Made by a program: the position numbers and the translations under genes | Assembly (NCBI RefSeq): GCF_001638985.1 | Contig: NW_017265144.1 | Coordinates: forward strand, 930,001-994,000 | Direction of reading: 5' to 3' | DNA from: Phycomyces blakesleeanus NRRL 1555(-) | Taxonomy: Eukaryota; Mucoromycota; Mucoromycetes; Mucorales; Phycomycetaceae | Length of the DNA: 64,000 nt | The notes under the pieces: model-generated | Seen by the model: only the letters and a program-made list of their open reading frames with translations | Databases searched by the model: none | What the model was told of the DNA's origin: nothing | Shown: positions 28,921-40,165 of the stretch, one piece after another | Layout: every line of letters starts with the position of its first letter | Numbering within the stretch: position 1 is the stretch's first letter

Positions 28921-31374
28921 TCAAGGAATAGAGGGAGAGGGTCTACACATTGATTCCTCAACATTGACCATAACAGCTTTACTATGACCATGTATTGCAA
29001 GCTCTTTACTTGTAACCAAGGCTTGTCTGTAAACTTGTTCAAGAGGAGAAATTCCTGGACGTTTTTGACACACTAGAAACAAGCGAGTATAGGTGTGTGT
29101 TAAATACTTAATTTTGCTGTATGCAAAAAAAAATTCTTACGAAGAATAGCGGTATTTAATTCAGTCGCAAGAATGCTTCTACCACTATTGTCAAGCAAGT
29201 ATCCAACGGGGCTTGATGTTGGATCAGGATAAGCCAAAAGAGAGAATATCTCCTGAGAAATCAGAAATAAACAATGTATGTTTGGTTGTATTCCCACGCC
29301 CAGTAAAAAAATCAGTTTTCATAATCCAACAGAAAAGTTGACTTGTATCTCTTACCACAAGTCTTGTTTTCACACTGGTTCTTTCATCAGAACGATATTC
29401 TTCTTGCAACTGCTGACCATATGTCATTATCTGCTTCATTGTATCGACTGTTGGCTGAGAAATAAGAGCACTCTCTCCTTCTTCCAATAGAATGTCGCGG
29501 TTTTTTATTCCACTACTATAAGCGCTGAAAGCACTGCAACTTGAGCTGCTTCGTCGCCTGGGTGGAATATTGGCGAGAGAATTATGAGAAGATAAGGTGT
29601 GATGTGTTGAACGGGAATGGGTGGGAATTGTCGGTGGTAATACAGAATATGAAGATGCCGTGATGGCAGCATAGCTTAAGCGCCTTCCCGGCGCGTTAAC
29701 AGGGAATACTTTTGTTAAATTGATTGGCGATGTTGATATAAGGTCAGTAGTCCTCTGTTTATATTTCGCTTCGTTTTCCCCTTCAGCACTAATGCTTCCA
29801 TTACTACCCAAGCTCATATGATCATCATCCGAGAAAATACTGTCGGTAAGATCAAGACATCTTTCCTTTCTACGGTACTGGGCACATTCTTTCTCTGCAT
29901 ATTTGCCTATCATTTCGATAAACTTTTGGCACTTGAGTTGGAACAGGGCTGTCCGTCCTCTTTCGTTACCAACAAATAGATCTGGAAAATGAGTGTCTAA
30001 TAGACGAATGGCCAGATCTATATCGCCTGCCATGATAGCAGAACGAATAGCTTAAATTGATAAACAGAAGATATATATATATTGCATTGTATGTTAGTAT
30101 CTGCTATTCAACTGTCAGCTATCAACTATCACGTACATTGGCGTTCAAACACATCTTTTTCACCCCAAGTAGAATCCGTTGGACTAGCTGTTGAGAGAGA
30201 GAGTGGAGAAGAATCTGTGTAAGAGACATTTTTTAGGAGAGCATTGACCGTCTTTCCATAGCCATGATGTGCCAAATGGGAAAGGACAAGATGATTGAGA
30301 AGTGAACTGGTGGGTGTATCAATGTCCTTGATAGATTCAGCTGTGTTATGCAACGGGGGACCTGGTGACAAAGTATGCGTGATGTCTTTGTGGAGCTTCT
30401 TCTTTTGGTCCTAAGAAACATCGGAATGCATAAGTTTGTCTGCAAAGAACATGTCCTCCTCTCACAAGTCAGAAGTAAAAAATTGCACTTGCTTTTACAT
30501 ACTGAACAATGTCAAATGCAAAGGCATTCTCTCCAAAGTTCACAGTCACTATCTCTCCCTTGGTTCTTAATCCCACACAGGGATAGATATCTAGTGTAAG
30601 ACGTAGCGAGTGAAACGCGGTTCCAATCATGGCGCCATTTTTGGTGTAAAAGACGGACTGGTCGGCGAAGTTGACGCCGCACCCGATCACATCCCCAGTC
30701 GTAAAGAAAGGTCCGAACACCTTTCCTGTACCTGATCCAGCAAAAGAATGCCCGTCATCACCATGGTAGCCCCACGAATATGGATCCCAGCCTGGTAGTC
30801 TATCTAACTGGTTATTTAAACCACAAAACCCAATTCCGATGAATCCGTCGTGCCCCCGTGAGATGACTTTGAGCTCATAATAATATACCCCACAGCGAGA
30901 TCTAATAGGAAAATTTGCTCGCACGGATGCCGCGTCAATTTCACGAAGTCCTGGACCTAAAGGTACATGGGTACATGGGTACATAAGCAGACTAATTTAT
31001 ACACGCGAACAAAATATAGGCACCATCAAAAAAAAACTATTAGAAATGCTACCAGTATATATTAGGTCGAGACCATTAGCACCAACTTTGATGTTGCGCG
31101 ATCTGTCTCGATCGTTCCAACAAGAAGGAAGGCGCAAGTCGAGTGTTTCCCACATTGAGTTTGTACGATTGCGTTGTGGGTTTTGAAGATAATCATACTG
31201 CTCGAGTGCAAGGTCGGCATAAAGAGTGTGGTTAAGGTATGACGGGTATTTCGGCGGAGCTAAGGAAAGATATAGAGCTGGTTGCTGTGAACGTTGCTGA
31301 AGTTTGTGTTTTAGAGAGAGATGACATGGCATGGTCCTCAAAGGAGGGAATGCAGAAGAATAATTTGTGCTCAT
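28921..31374 (-). CDS. RanBPM/Gid1-like SPRY-LisH-CTLH protein
   Basis: Six exons, 31374-31053, 30956-30499, 30410-30137, 30050-29356, 29252-29141 and 29072-28921, give 670 residues. An N-terminal 'LYLSLAPPKYPSYLNHTLY' leads into a SPRY domain at about 95-260 ('FPIRSRCGVYYYELKVISRG', 'GWDPYSWGYHGDDGHSF', 'GDVIGCGVNF'). A LisH motif ('SSLLNHLVLSHLAHHGYGKT') and CTLH ('SIRSAIMAGDIDLAIRLLDT') follow, then a long Ser-rich insert and a CRA-type helical C-terminus. This is the domain order of RanBP9/10 and yeast Vid30/Gid1, the scaffold of the GID/CTLH ubiquitin ligase that degrades gluconeogenic enzymes. All junctions keep the frame. Role by family. Confidence 0.88.
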
Positions 31375-31555
31375 AATAAAGTTTATGTGAGTGTGGGAGT
31401 AAAGAAGAGAAGAAGGGTATTTTGGCACTTTGGACACACTATCATACACTTTGGACACACGTGCAGTCGAAGCTTCTCACGTCACTTTTGATCACTTGGA
31501 TTTTGTGTTGTATATATGCTATTTATTTATTCTACCGTCTATCATTATTATTATT

Positions 31556-32340
31556 TTATGCCTTTGATGACATTTTCTTTCCAACACCAATCGACTCAAA
31601 TTCCCATGTTGTTGCACGGAGACCCACACCTGCAGGTGCATTGCGGGTCAAATAACGCAACCATCTATCAACTGCCTCAGGATGGGCATCCTTGATTTGA
31701 AGGAGACGCTTGTGTGTCTTACGCTCAAAATTCTCCTGGGACTTCTTGTGTACGAAAGGAGATCGGATCACAGTCCATCGGGAGGTCTGAGTAGGCAGAG
31801 GAACAGTACCCGAGCATGGCATACCGAGGTGGAAAGCAGCACGACGAGCAAAGTCTGCATAAAAGTCCAACTGCTGTGGGAGATAGCCACGCAAGTGCAG
31901 GTTACAAACGGGAATACCGTGAGTGGCGGGAATACGGGGAGGGGCTAAATAAAATGTCATCGAATAAATATTTGTGATAGTATGTACCATTGTTTGTTTT
32001 TTTATATATAAAAGGAAAATCGGTTCTACCGTACCTTCAAATACTTCGTCAAAGGTCTCCTTCTCTGTAAGCTTGGGCAATTCAATGCCCCCAGGAGCAA
32101 CCACTACGGTCTCATCGGTTTTGGTAGTAGACCTAAAAAATTCAGTGTGTTTAGGAACACAATAAGAACAGAGGTACAAGAAATATTTACACAAATGAGC
32201 GCGAAATTGTCATGGCTGGTCTGGCCAGACGAGGCACATGGGCAGCAATGCGGTACTATAATAGAAACTAAATCAGAAATTTTTCGTGGTTGTGTAGGAC
32301 CGGCTGCGAAACGTTTGCGTACCGTGAAAAGCAACGACAT
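31556..32340 (-). CDS. RSM10: Mitochondrial ribosomal protein uS10m
   Basis: Four exons, 32340-32323 (18 nt), 32255-32191, 32132-32035 and 31944-31556, give 189 residues. The spliced N-terminus 'MSLLFTYRIAAHVPRLARPA' is Arg-rich, without acids, and amphipathic, as expected for a mitochondrial presequence; reading straight through the first donor instead gives a different sequence ending in unrelated frames. The body has the S10 fold signature 'NLHLRGYLPQQLDFYADFA' and 'RWTVIRSPFVHKKSQENFER', and 'LRYLTRNAPAGVG' near the end. Component of the small mitoribosomal subunit, 3' head region. Its start lies 243 bp from the divergent OPT gene. Confidence 0.88.
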
Positions 32341-32583
32341 GGTGTTGGTCAGGAATGGCCCTTGTTGAAGTGAGGAACTGTCTGTTGACTAGAATTCAAA
32401 GCCACCACTAAAGGGCAGTCTTTCCAGCGGAGATTGTGATCCCGACCTTCTTTCCTCTTTCGCTTTGTTCTAATGCCTCAAGAAGTAGAAGCTGTAGATA
32501 TGGCCGGTATATAACCTTTTATGCTACTATTAAGTCGCTGGTACTATTAGGGCCGAAAAATAACACAAAAACATTACTATACA
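32341..32583. promoter_or_regulatory. Short bidirectional promoter, uS10m / OPT transporter
   Basis: Only 243 bp lie between the two divergent start codons, so both promoters must share this stretch. No TATA box stands out. A bidirectional arrangement is inferred from spacing only. Confidence 0.5.
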
Positions 32584-35340
32584 ATGCCTGTAGATAGGTC
32601 ACTACCCTCCAAAGAAGAACTACCCCATTTTACAGCAAGTATTCTTACACCTAACAGTCGTGGGTCTCTTATCTTGCTAAACTTGGATTATCGCTTTTTT
32701 AGTGGCGAGCCGTCTTATGTGGACTAGCTATTGGTAGTCTCATGTGTTTTTCGAACATGTACTTTGGACTTCAAACAGGATGGATCTCCATGATGTCGCT
32801 TCAGTCATCTCTTCTTGGTTACGCTATCTTCAAACCATTCCAGCACCGTCTCAGGACAAGGTTTGGCCCTATTGAGAATGTTGTTTTACAGACAACTGCT
32901 GTAGCTACTGCCACCATGCCTTTGGCTGCAGGTATATCAAAATACTTTTATGACGACGAAGTAAAAAAAAATGTGTCGCGGGATTACTAATACAGACTAT
33001 TTCTTATTGCTTTAATTTGATCCGATTTCTTTTCCACCGCAAAAATAGGCTTTGTAGGAGTTATTCCTGCACTGGAATTGCTTACAACCGCAGATAATCC
33101 TGATGGTCCCATCCGACTTTCTGGGCTACAGCTCATATTGTGGTCTCTTGGAGTTGCTTTCTTTGGCGTATTCTTTGCTGTGCCATTACGTAAACAAACC
33201 ATTATTAAAGAAAAGCTTCGATTTCCATCCGGAACTGCAACAGCTCAAATGATCAGTCTTCTTCACCAAAAGCAAGATCCTACCAAACCAAAAGATACTC
33301 GGTTGCGAAGAAGAAGGAGAACATCGGCTGAGAATGTTGGACCCAGTAATCCTGAGCAAAATCCTTTATTATCTCCTGTTGGTTCATCATCATACTCTTC
33401 GGCTTCTTCGACAACTTCACTTACCGAAGTAGAAACTGCTGTGCAACGCGAGGCTTTTGAAACCAGTTGGAATCTTAAGCTCCGAGCACTAGTCATGTCA
33501 TTTGGTTTATCCTCTCTCTATACTCTCTTGACCTACTTCTTTCCTATTGTCAGCGCTCTTCCAGTATTTAACTGGATCACATTCAATTTTGTTGATTTTG
33601 CTGCTTGGGAGTGGTACTTTACTCCTAGTTTGAGCTATGTCGGACAAGGGATTATCATGGTGAGAAATTATCTTGGGCGTAATGTGATGTATTTGCTTCT
33701 AACAAACATATAAATAGGGTTTACCCACCACTTTGTCAATGCTGCTCGGCTGTATAATTGGCTGGGGAATATTATCGCCTTTGGCTTATTATGCAGGGTG
33801 GGCGCCCGGCCCGGTCAATGACTGGAAGACAGGTTCAAAAGGGTGGATATTGTGGGTGTCATTGGGCGTTATGATTGCCGACTCTGTTGTGTCGCTGGGA
33901 ATTGTGTTCATACGATCCCTAGTTAAGGCCATACGTCAGAATGCCTCTAAGCGACCTAACCAGGCACCAAAGAGTGCATACAATAGAGTTAGTCAGTCTG
34001 AAACACAACAATGTCTTTCAGCAGAAGAGCATATTGAAGAAGAATGGGAGGAAGCCGACTTAAACAAGATCGAGGAAGAAGAGGACGATGCGCCTGAGGA
34101 GCAACGCGTGTCTACTACGCTGACTATTATTGGCCTTACTTTGTCCACATTTATGTGTGTACTTTTGGTAAAAGTTGTATTTGGGCCAGATATTCTGCCC
34201 ATCAGTATGACCCTATTATCAGTAATTGTTGCTATGATACTAAGCGTACTTGGTGTACGTGCCCTGGGAGAGACAGACTTAAACCCGGTAACTACCCTTT
34301 TATTGTTGCTGCTATATAATTGGTATTAGAGTTTAGTATGTTGTTAATACTTTGTTTATGCATAAGGTCAGTGGAATCGGCAAGATTAGTCAGGTTATTT
34401 TTGCTTTAATAATTCCTGGGGGTATTGCAGCCAACTTGATTGCAGGTGGCATTGCTGAAGCAGGTAAATTAGATTATGAAAATAAAAATTGGTCTGTATT
34501 CAATATACAATATTAATAATAATATTATTATTAATATTTTTTTTAAAAAAAAGGTGCACAGCAAGCAGGTAAGTTGATATGTGCTCTTACAGTATATCAT
34601 ATCGCACAAAGTGGTTAATGTATATTCGACGGATATTTAGGCGATTTAATGCAAGGTACGGCTATCAATTTACTATTAAGAATAATTGTTGATATATTTG
34701 AATAGATCTCAAGACAGGGCATCTTTTGCGAGCATCTCCAAAGGCTCAGTTTTATGGACAAATGATTGGGTCTTTCTTTAGTGCTTTTGTTGCTACAGGT
34801 AAGCTGTGTATTGGTAAATCTCAAGTACTTATTTATGACTTTGGTAATATAGGTGCATATCTTCTTTATCGCACTGTATATTCTATTCCAGGCCCTGAAT
34901 TTCCTGTCCCTACTGCTCAAGTATGGTTGGATATGTCAAGACTGGTGAATGGTCATCCTTTACCACCCCACGTCTCCGAATTTGCATTTGGATTCGCAAT
35001 CTGCTTTACTGCGTTTGTCTTGATCAAAGAAACTACTGCTAATCGCACATGGCACAAGTACATTCCTCAAGGGATTGCGTTTGCAATTGGTATATACAAC
35101 CCCCCTAGCTTTACACTTGCACGTGTAATAGGTGGCTGCGTAAGCCATTTATGGAATGTCTACTGCGATAAATTGGACAATGTAAAAGAAGACAATGAAA
35201 ACTTGTCCTGGTTGGATCGACATAGAAGGGTTGCAGGAAAGGTTTTGATTGTTATTGTTGCGAGTGGATTTGTACTCGGGGAAGGAACTTTTGCGATTGT
35301 GAATATGACAATGCGGGCATGCAATGTACCTCATTTATAG
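32584..35340 (+). CDS. OPT-family oligopeptide/metal-chelate transporter (YGL114W-like)
   Basis: Nine exons join in one frame: 32584-32634, 32703-32931, 33049-33659, 33718-34287, 34367-34463, 34554-34568, 34641-34655, 34706-34798 and 34853-35340, giving 722 residues. Many membrane spans are present. OPT signatures include 'CFSNMYFGLQTGWISMMSLQ', 'LRFPSGTATAQMISLLH', and 'AQQAGDLMQDLKTGHLL' followed by 'GQMIGSFFSAF'. A long acidic, Ser-rich cytosolic loop follows span 4, as in fungal YGL114W-type members. It should move small peptides or metal chelates across a membrane; substrate unknown. Intron 1 uses a GC donor (ACA|GCAAGT); with it the reading is 'HFTWRAVLCGL' as in relatives. Exons 6 and 7 are 15 nt each. 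Confidence 0.88.
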
Positions 35341-35410
35341 ATAATGCTACAACAACTATTTTCTTATTTATATCTTGTAGCTTTCATATATGTATGTATA
35401 TATATATATA

Positions 35411-35465
35411 CAGACCCATATCAGTACTGAATAAAATTTTAAGATTCCGCCAAATCAAGGCATCA
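35411..35465 (+). repeat. Left terminal inverted repeat of the Tc1 element
   Basis: Matches 36701-36755 in inverted orientation without mismatch over 55 bp; outer end CAGACCC next to TA. Confidence 0.93.
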
Positions 35466-35582
35466 ACTTCTTTAACATTCTTACACTAGTTTGTCTATAT
35501 TCACTTAACACCCCATGTTTGAAAACATATATATACTAAGATATGGCTCTTTAAAAAATAAAAAGTAAATTTATTAAAAAAA

Positions 35583-36644
35583 TTAATAATGTGTTGACCC
35601 TCCACGAGCCTTCTTCATCTCATGTAAGCGATTAGGCATTGACATGCAATGTGTCTTGCAAACGTCAGCCGGAATATTCTTCCATTCTATATGAATAGCC
35701 CTCTCCAGCTTATTAAGATTTTTTGGAGAGGGGACTCTGGCATTCACTTTTCTGGTAAGATATGCCCATAAATTCTCTATGGGGCTGAGATCTGGACTGT
35801 TCGGCGGCCATACCATCACTGGGAAGTTCTGACGCTTCTTCCACTCTTCTGCAAGCTTAGAGTTATGACAAGGAGCATTATCTTCTTGGTAGATAAACTC
35901 CCCATCATTGTTCTCACTAAGAGATTCCATAAATGGAAGAAGCTTCCTTTTCATTAAGTCCATATATGCATACTGGTCAAGCGTGTTCTTTATGGTTTTC
36001 AATGGGCCAACTCCTCCTGCCCATACACAGCCCCAAACCATAATGGAGCCTCCGCCACACTGCAGTCTTGGTCTAATGAACTCTTCTCTGTATTTTTCTT
36101 GAGGATACCGCCATACTCTAGTATTGCCATCTCTGCTGAAAAGCATAAACCTTGACTCATCGCTCCAGATGACGCGATCCCATCTCTGATTGGTCTCTCT
36201 GGCATGATTAGCAAATGCCAACCGCTTCTTCTTGTGTGCTTTTGGTAGCAGTGGCTTGTATACAACTTTACAAGAAGACAATCCAGATCTACGAATAGTT
36301 CGACGAATGGTAGACTTGGAGATGGGATGCCCTAGGGTGTCAGACATGAAGGTGGTAAGACCCCCAAGTGTTGTCTCACGATTCGTCTTCATCTCATTAA
36401 TCAAGTGACGCTCATCTCGCTCATCCATTATCTTCAAAGTTCCTTTTCGCTTATCAGGAAATGCGGTTCCAGTATCTCTCCATCTATTGATTGTGGAATA
36501 CACCGTTGCTAGAGGTATACCATTCTTCTCAGAAATTTCAGCAGCAGTGCCATTTACTATAGCACCACCAATTATCAGTCCTCTTTGATAATCTGAAAGC
36601 TGTTTTCGTTTGGGAAGAGTTTCCTTTTTGTTTTGGTGAGACAT
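35583..36644 (-). CDS. Tc1-family DDE transposase (DD34E), apparently intact
   Basis: A single exon of 353 residues. Residues about 12-60 form a helix-turn-helix ('LIIGGAIVNGTAAEISEKNG', 'LATVYSTINRWRDTG'), residues 70-125 a second HTH ('HPISKSTIRRTIRRSGL'). The catalytic triad is Asp in 'RVIWSDESRF', Asp in 'YQEDNAPCH' and Glu in 'SPDLSPIENLW', with 34 residues between the last two, the DD34E spacing of Tc1. It binds the terminal repeats and moves the element by cut-and-paste. All motifs are present and no stop interrupts, so the enzyme could be active; activity is inference. Confidence 0.93.
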   Translation of the reverse strand: MSHQNKKETLPKRKQLSDYQRGLIIGGAIVNGTAAEISEKNGIPLATVYSTINRWRDTGTAFPDKRKGTLKIMDERDERHLINEMKTNRETTLGGLTTFMSDTLGHPISKSTIRRTIRRSGLSSCKVVYKPLLPKAHKKKRLAFANHARETNQRWDRVIWSDESRFMLFSRDGNTRVWRYPQEKYREEFIRPRLQCGGGSIMVWGCVWAGGVGPLKTIKNTLDQYAYMDLMKRKLLPFMESLSENNDGEFIYQEDNAPCHNSKLAEEWKKRQNFPVMVWPPNSPDLSPIENLWAYLTRKVNARVPSPKNLNKLERAIHIEWKNIPADVCKTHCMSMPNRLHEMKKARGGSTHY

Positions 36645-36700
36645 GGTGAGATTCGAATGAGGAAAAGCTTTGAAAAAATAAATAAAAGGTAGTGTAATGG

Positions 36701-36755
36701 TGATGCCTTGATTTGGCGGAATCTTAAAATTTTATTCAGTACTGATATGGGTCTG
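36701..36755 (-). repeat. Right terminal inverted repeat of the Tc1 element
   Basis: Inverted copy of 35411-35465, ending GGGTCTG next to TA. Confidence 0.93.
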
Positions 36756-36892
36756 TATATATTATCATATCTTGGTGTATTTTATCTTAAACCAACCAAA
36801 ACTATAATGACATCTATTAAATATAAGCAATAATACGATACGATATACTTGTCATCATTACTTTCTTTTGCTATAATTATATATTTGTATTT

Positions 36893-37981
36893 TTATGATA
36901 AAATGTTATTTTCTGGAGATTCTAGGATATTTGGCGCAGTAAGATCATTTTGTATCATATCAAAAAAAGACGATGAAGTCCATTGTGTCTTAACTGATGT
37001 TGTATTCACAGGCGGAGTAGATGGTTTCTTGATAGGTTCGCTTATATTTTGTATAGCTATATTTTCTTTTGATCGTACATACACCATCCTGCTACCGTTT
37101 AATTTTTTTGGCTTTACCGAGGTGAAGTTCGTGTATTCTCTGATCCCAAGATTGAGGTTGACGCTCTTTAGTTTCCGGGACAGATAAGCAGACACATCAG
37201 AGTCACGTCCAATGACATCTTTATGGAGAGGAAAATCGGTGTACGTGTTCGCGACACTGGTATTGTTCCACCACAAAGAACTTTCCCACACGATCATAGG
37301 TATCGGTTCAGTTGAAGGCGTTTCTGGATTAGATACGGGATTTGCAAGCTTATATCCTATGCGAGAGAGCACAACAGTTGCCACATCTGTAACGTCTGTG
37401 AATGATAGATCCAGGCCAATCAAACTTTTGATATTTTGGAGATTGAGGAGAGAAGCATCAGACACAGCTTGGTTTCCGGTTAAACTGAGCATCTCTAGGA
37501 ACTTTATTCGAGGGTTGCCATCCAATCTACTCTCGTCTGTCATCCGACAAAGGTGCCCCACCCCTTGGTCACCAACACAAGTCCAACTGAGGTCAAGAAC
37601 TGAGAGATTTATGAGCCCACCAATCAACAAGATATCCTTATCTCCAATGTCAGTGTTTGAGAGGTTGAGGCGACAGACAAATCGAGGAAACCAATTAGCA
37701 ATATAGTGTAAAGCATTCGTCTGGTTAAAAGCAAATGCATGCTTTGTAAGTTCTATAGTGCCGTATTTTTTGTCTTTCCGCAGACCCTCGCCTTGTGAAG
37801 CGCCAATGACATCAAGAATATTTGAGCGTAACCGTTTTCCTCTCGACGAGAATAGTGAGTTCATTAGATCAGATACGTATGGATTGTAGGCAACTCCTTC
37901 AAGATCAGTAATGAACTGGGAATGGTCTACCAAACATTGAATGCAAATGTCATAAAGTGATTTCACCATTGAATGGAACAA
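36893..37981 (-). CDS. Leucine-rich-repeat protein of unknown role
   Basis: A single exon of 362 residues from ATG at 37981. Several LRRs are readable between about 95 and 215: 'RLNLSNTDIGDKDILLI', 'LSVLDLSWTCVGDQGVGHLC', 'LEMLSLTGNQAVSDASLL' and 'LIGLDLSFTDVTDVATVVL'. They look like the RNI/AMN1-type repeats used to bind partners in F-box and related proteins. The first 90 residues ('LYDICIQCLVDHSQFITDLE') are helical and could be a degenerate adaptor domain, but I see no F-box. The last 100 residues are basic and Ser/Thr-rich. Function unknown. Confidence 0.75.
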   Translation of the reverse strand: MFHSMVKSLYDICIQCLVDHSQFITDLEGVAYNPYVSDLMNSLFSSRGKRLRSNILDVIGASQGEGLRKDKKYGTIELTKHAFAFNQTNALHYIANWFPRFVCRLNLSNTDIGDKDILLIGGLINLSVLDLSWTCVGDQGVGHLCRMTDESRLDGNPRIKFLEMLSLTGNQAVSDASLLNLQNIKSLIGLDLSFTDVTDVATVVLSRIGYKLANPVSNPETPSTEPIPMIVWESSLWWNNTSVANTYTDFPLHKDVIGRDSDVSAYLSRKLKSVNLNLGIREYTNFTSVKPKKLNGSRMVYVRSKENIAIQNISEPIKKPSTPPVNTTSVKTQWTSSSFFDMIQNDLTAPNILESPENNILS

Positions 37982-39007
37982 ATCGGCGCAGTCAAAAGGT
38001 TCAAGGTATCAGTATTTATAGAGTTTGTAAGAGGTGACGTGTGAAGCCTTATTTCTTCCTCTCCCTCGATGTTTGTAAGAAGAAATAAAAAAAGCCAGAC
38101 TGATAAGTTGTATCTAGTTATGATGAAGACCAATTCAAATAATTATTAAAATACAATACAATACAATATAAAATAAAACAAACTATAATAAAAGCATCGT
38201 CCTTTATCTTGCTGCTATTTTCAAGGGACTTTGGTTTCAACTATTTCTAACAGAACAACTGATCATAAAAGACAAGTCTCTTTGAGTTGTACAAGGTATT
38301 CATGCTACTAGACAATCAACCTTGAATAGATCCAGGTATTTTATTTGAATATACTATAAATTTTCGGGAGTGGGTGGAGAATAAGCACTGATATTTATTG
38401 TCAAAAAATATTTAAGTACACCTCCTGATTCTCCAAAAACAACTAATACATGTTCGTCTCGATAGGAAGCTATGTTGCTTTGACCATGAAGGTCATTAAT
38501 TGTGCAACGTCTGGTGGCGGGAGATTAACAAATAAGCAATAATGATCGCCTTCACTTTCTGTTACATTGAAAAACAAACTAGACAAAGACAGTGTGCAGG
38601 ATAAAGTGGATCTTTGTATGATTTAAACCAATATTTCTTTTATACGACTTGCATTAGACTGTGTCCTCTATTAATAGCCACCTTGAAAAGCATACAGAAA
38701 AAAAGAAGTTTTTTTTTTTTAAAAAAAAAAGTTAAGGCAATAGGGGAAAGGAGGAGAATGGTCGTGACTCGTGCTGGAGAGCGGTTATTAAAAAAAATAG
38801 GTGCCTCTCTTCTCCCTGCCGGCAATGGACAAGCGTCGGGAAAATGCAAGGGGAAGTCTGCAATCGATACAGCCTTCCTTTTTTCACCGAGCATCAAAGG
38901 TAGTGAAGCAATTTCAGGACAAATTGATGGATGTCGAAGATGGATGAATGGATGGATGGATGGACATATCTTAGATCAGTAAAGCTGACAATAATTTTAT
39001 AGCCATC
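37982..39007. other. Spacer between LRR gene and ribosomal protein gene
   Basis: About 1 kb, AT-rich with a T/A homopolymer palindrome (38708-38730) and a GGAT tandem (38941-38963). It must hold the two divergent promoters. The open stretches at 38614-38982 and its antisense are not gene-like. Confidence 0.5.
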
Positions 39008-39511
39008 ATGGAAGCTGTTCAAACTTTTGGCCGCAAGGTGCGTTGAGAACAAAAAATAAAATAAAATAATAGATGGGATTAAAGACATGACAATCTCATT
39101 TAAAATTTTATACGACAGAAAACCGCCACTGCTGTTGCCCACTGTAAGCGTGGACGTGGTCTCGTTAGAGTCAACGGTTCCCCCCTCGCTCTCCTCGAGC
39201 CCGAGATCCTTAAGTTCAAGGTCTACGAGGTCATCCTCCTGCTCGGTGAGGAGCGTTTCTCCAACGTTGACATTCGCATTCGCGTAAACGGTGGTGGTCA
39301 CACCTCCCAGATCTACGCCATCCGTCAGGCTCTTGCCAAGGCCATCGTTGCCTTCTACCAGAAGTACGTCGATGAGGCCTCCAAGAAGGAGATCAAGGAC
39401 ATCCTTGTCCAGTACGACCGTACTCTCCTCGTTGCCGATCCCCGTCGTTGCGAGCCCAAGAAGTTCGGTGGTCCCGGTGCCCGTGCCCGTTTCCAGAAGT
39501 CTTACCGTTAA
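39008..39511 (+). CDS. RPS16: Cytosolic small-subunit ribosomal protein uS9 (S16)
   Basis: Two exons, 39008-39037 and 39119-39511, give 140 residues, the usual length. The sequence begins '[20 protein letters not shown]', contains '[12 protein letters not shown]' and '[19 protein letters not shown]', and ends '[13 protein letters not shown]', the C-terminal tail that reaches the P-site tRNA. Codons are strongly biased to C- or G-ending forms (GTC, CTC, AAG) and CGT, unlike its neighbours, as expected for a highly expressed gene. The early intron after codon 10 is typical for ribosomal protein genes. Confidence 0.96.
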
Positions 39512-40165
39512 AAGCGTTGGTATTATTGCTAGCTTTTATTTGGCGGCTTTGTACTCATTCATTAGATTGAACGCATATAATGAGAAATAAATGAAAGGAA
39601 ATCGATGAAAATTATTGAATAAAAATGGAAATCATCCTTACACGACTCAAATTTTGTATCAACTCGCACTACATTTTAGCATTCTTTTATGTACATAATA
39701 TATTTATTCTGGAAGATAGTCTTAAGGAGGAGTATTTGTTTGTGTTAATCGCTAGTGTATATTTATATGAACGTCGAGGCTGTAATCATTAAGGCATTTT
39801 TTAGGCTTCTCAATGCTGAAAAAGTACAGCTCCAATACTAAGGGCTTGCTTTGAAATCTTACTAAAAAAAAGACTAATCAAATCAACGCGTTTTGGCCGA
39901 AATGGTAACCATGGTTACCAATAAACTATACGAGTGATTCAAGTGGACCACGCCATGTCACCTGATATGCTAATATGGGATTCTCGGTTGAAGAACGAGT
40001 AAGCTGGATGGATCCACAGGATCGAGTCACCTGGGATTCGGATAACTCCGAAAACAGTTACGTCAACATCCTCGCCCCTTTTAGGCTTGTGTTTTTCTTC
40101 GTACCTCTTGTTTGACAACCACTCCAGAACTCATCACAAAAAACTCTCTATCTTTACTTTTTACA
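39512..40165. promoter_or_regulatory. Upstream region of the 14-3-3 gene with an 18-bp palindrome
   Basis: Between uS9 and 14-3-3. It contains the perfect palindrome TGGTAACCATGGTTACCA at 39903-39920, about 245 bp upstream of the 14-3-3 start, and a pyrimidine-rich leader before the ATG. A regulatory role for the palindrome is a guess. Confidence 0.45.

Larger units (their letters stand above)
35411..36755. mobile_element. Intact Tc1-type DNA transposon with 55-bp perfect inverted repeats
   Basis: The left end (35411-35465, starts CAGACCCATATCAG) and right end (36701-36755) are perfect inverted repeats of 55 bp. TA dinucleotides flank both ends, the Tc1/mariner target duplication, although the target is a TATATA tract so the exact duplication cannot be proven. 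The 1345-bp element carries one uninterrupted transposase gene on the minus strand. Perfect ends and an open gene suggest a recent insertion. It sits just behind the 3' end of the OPT gene. Confidence 0.93.
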
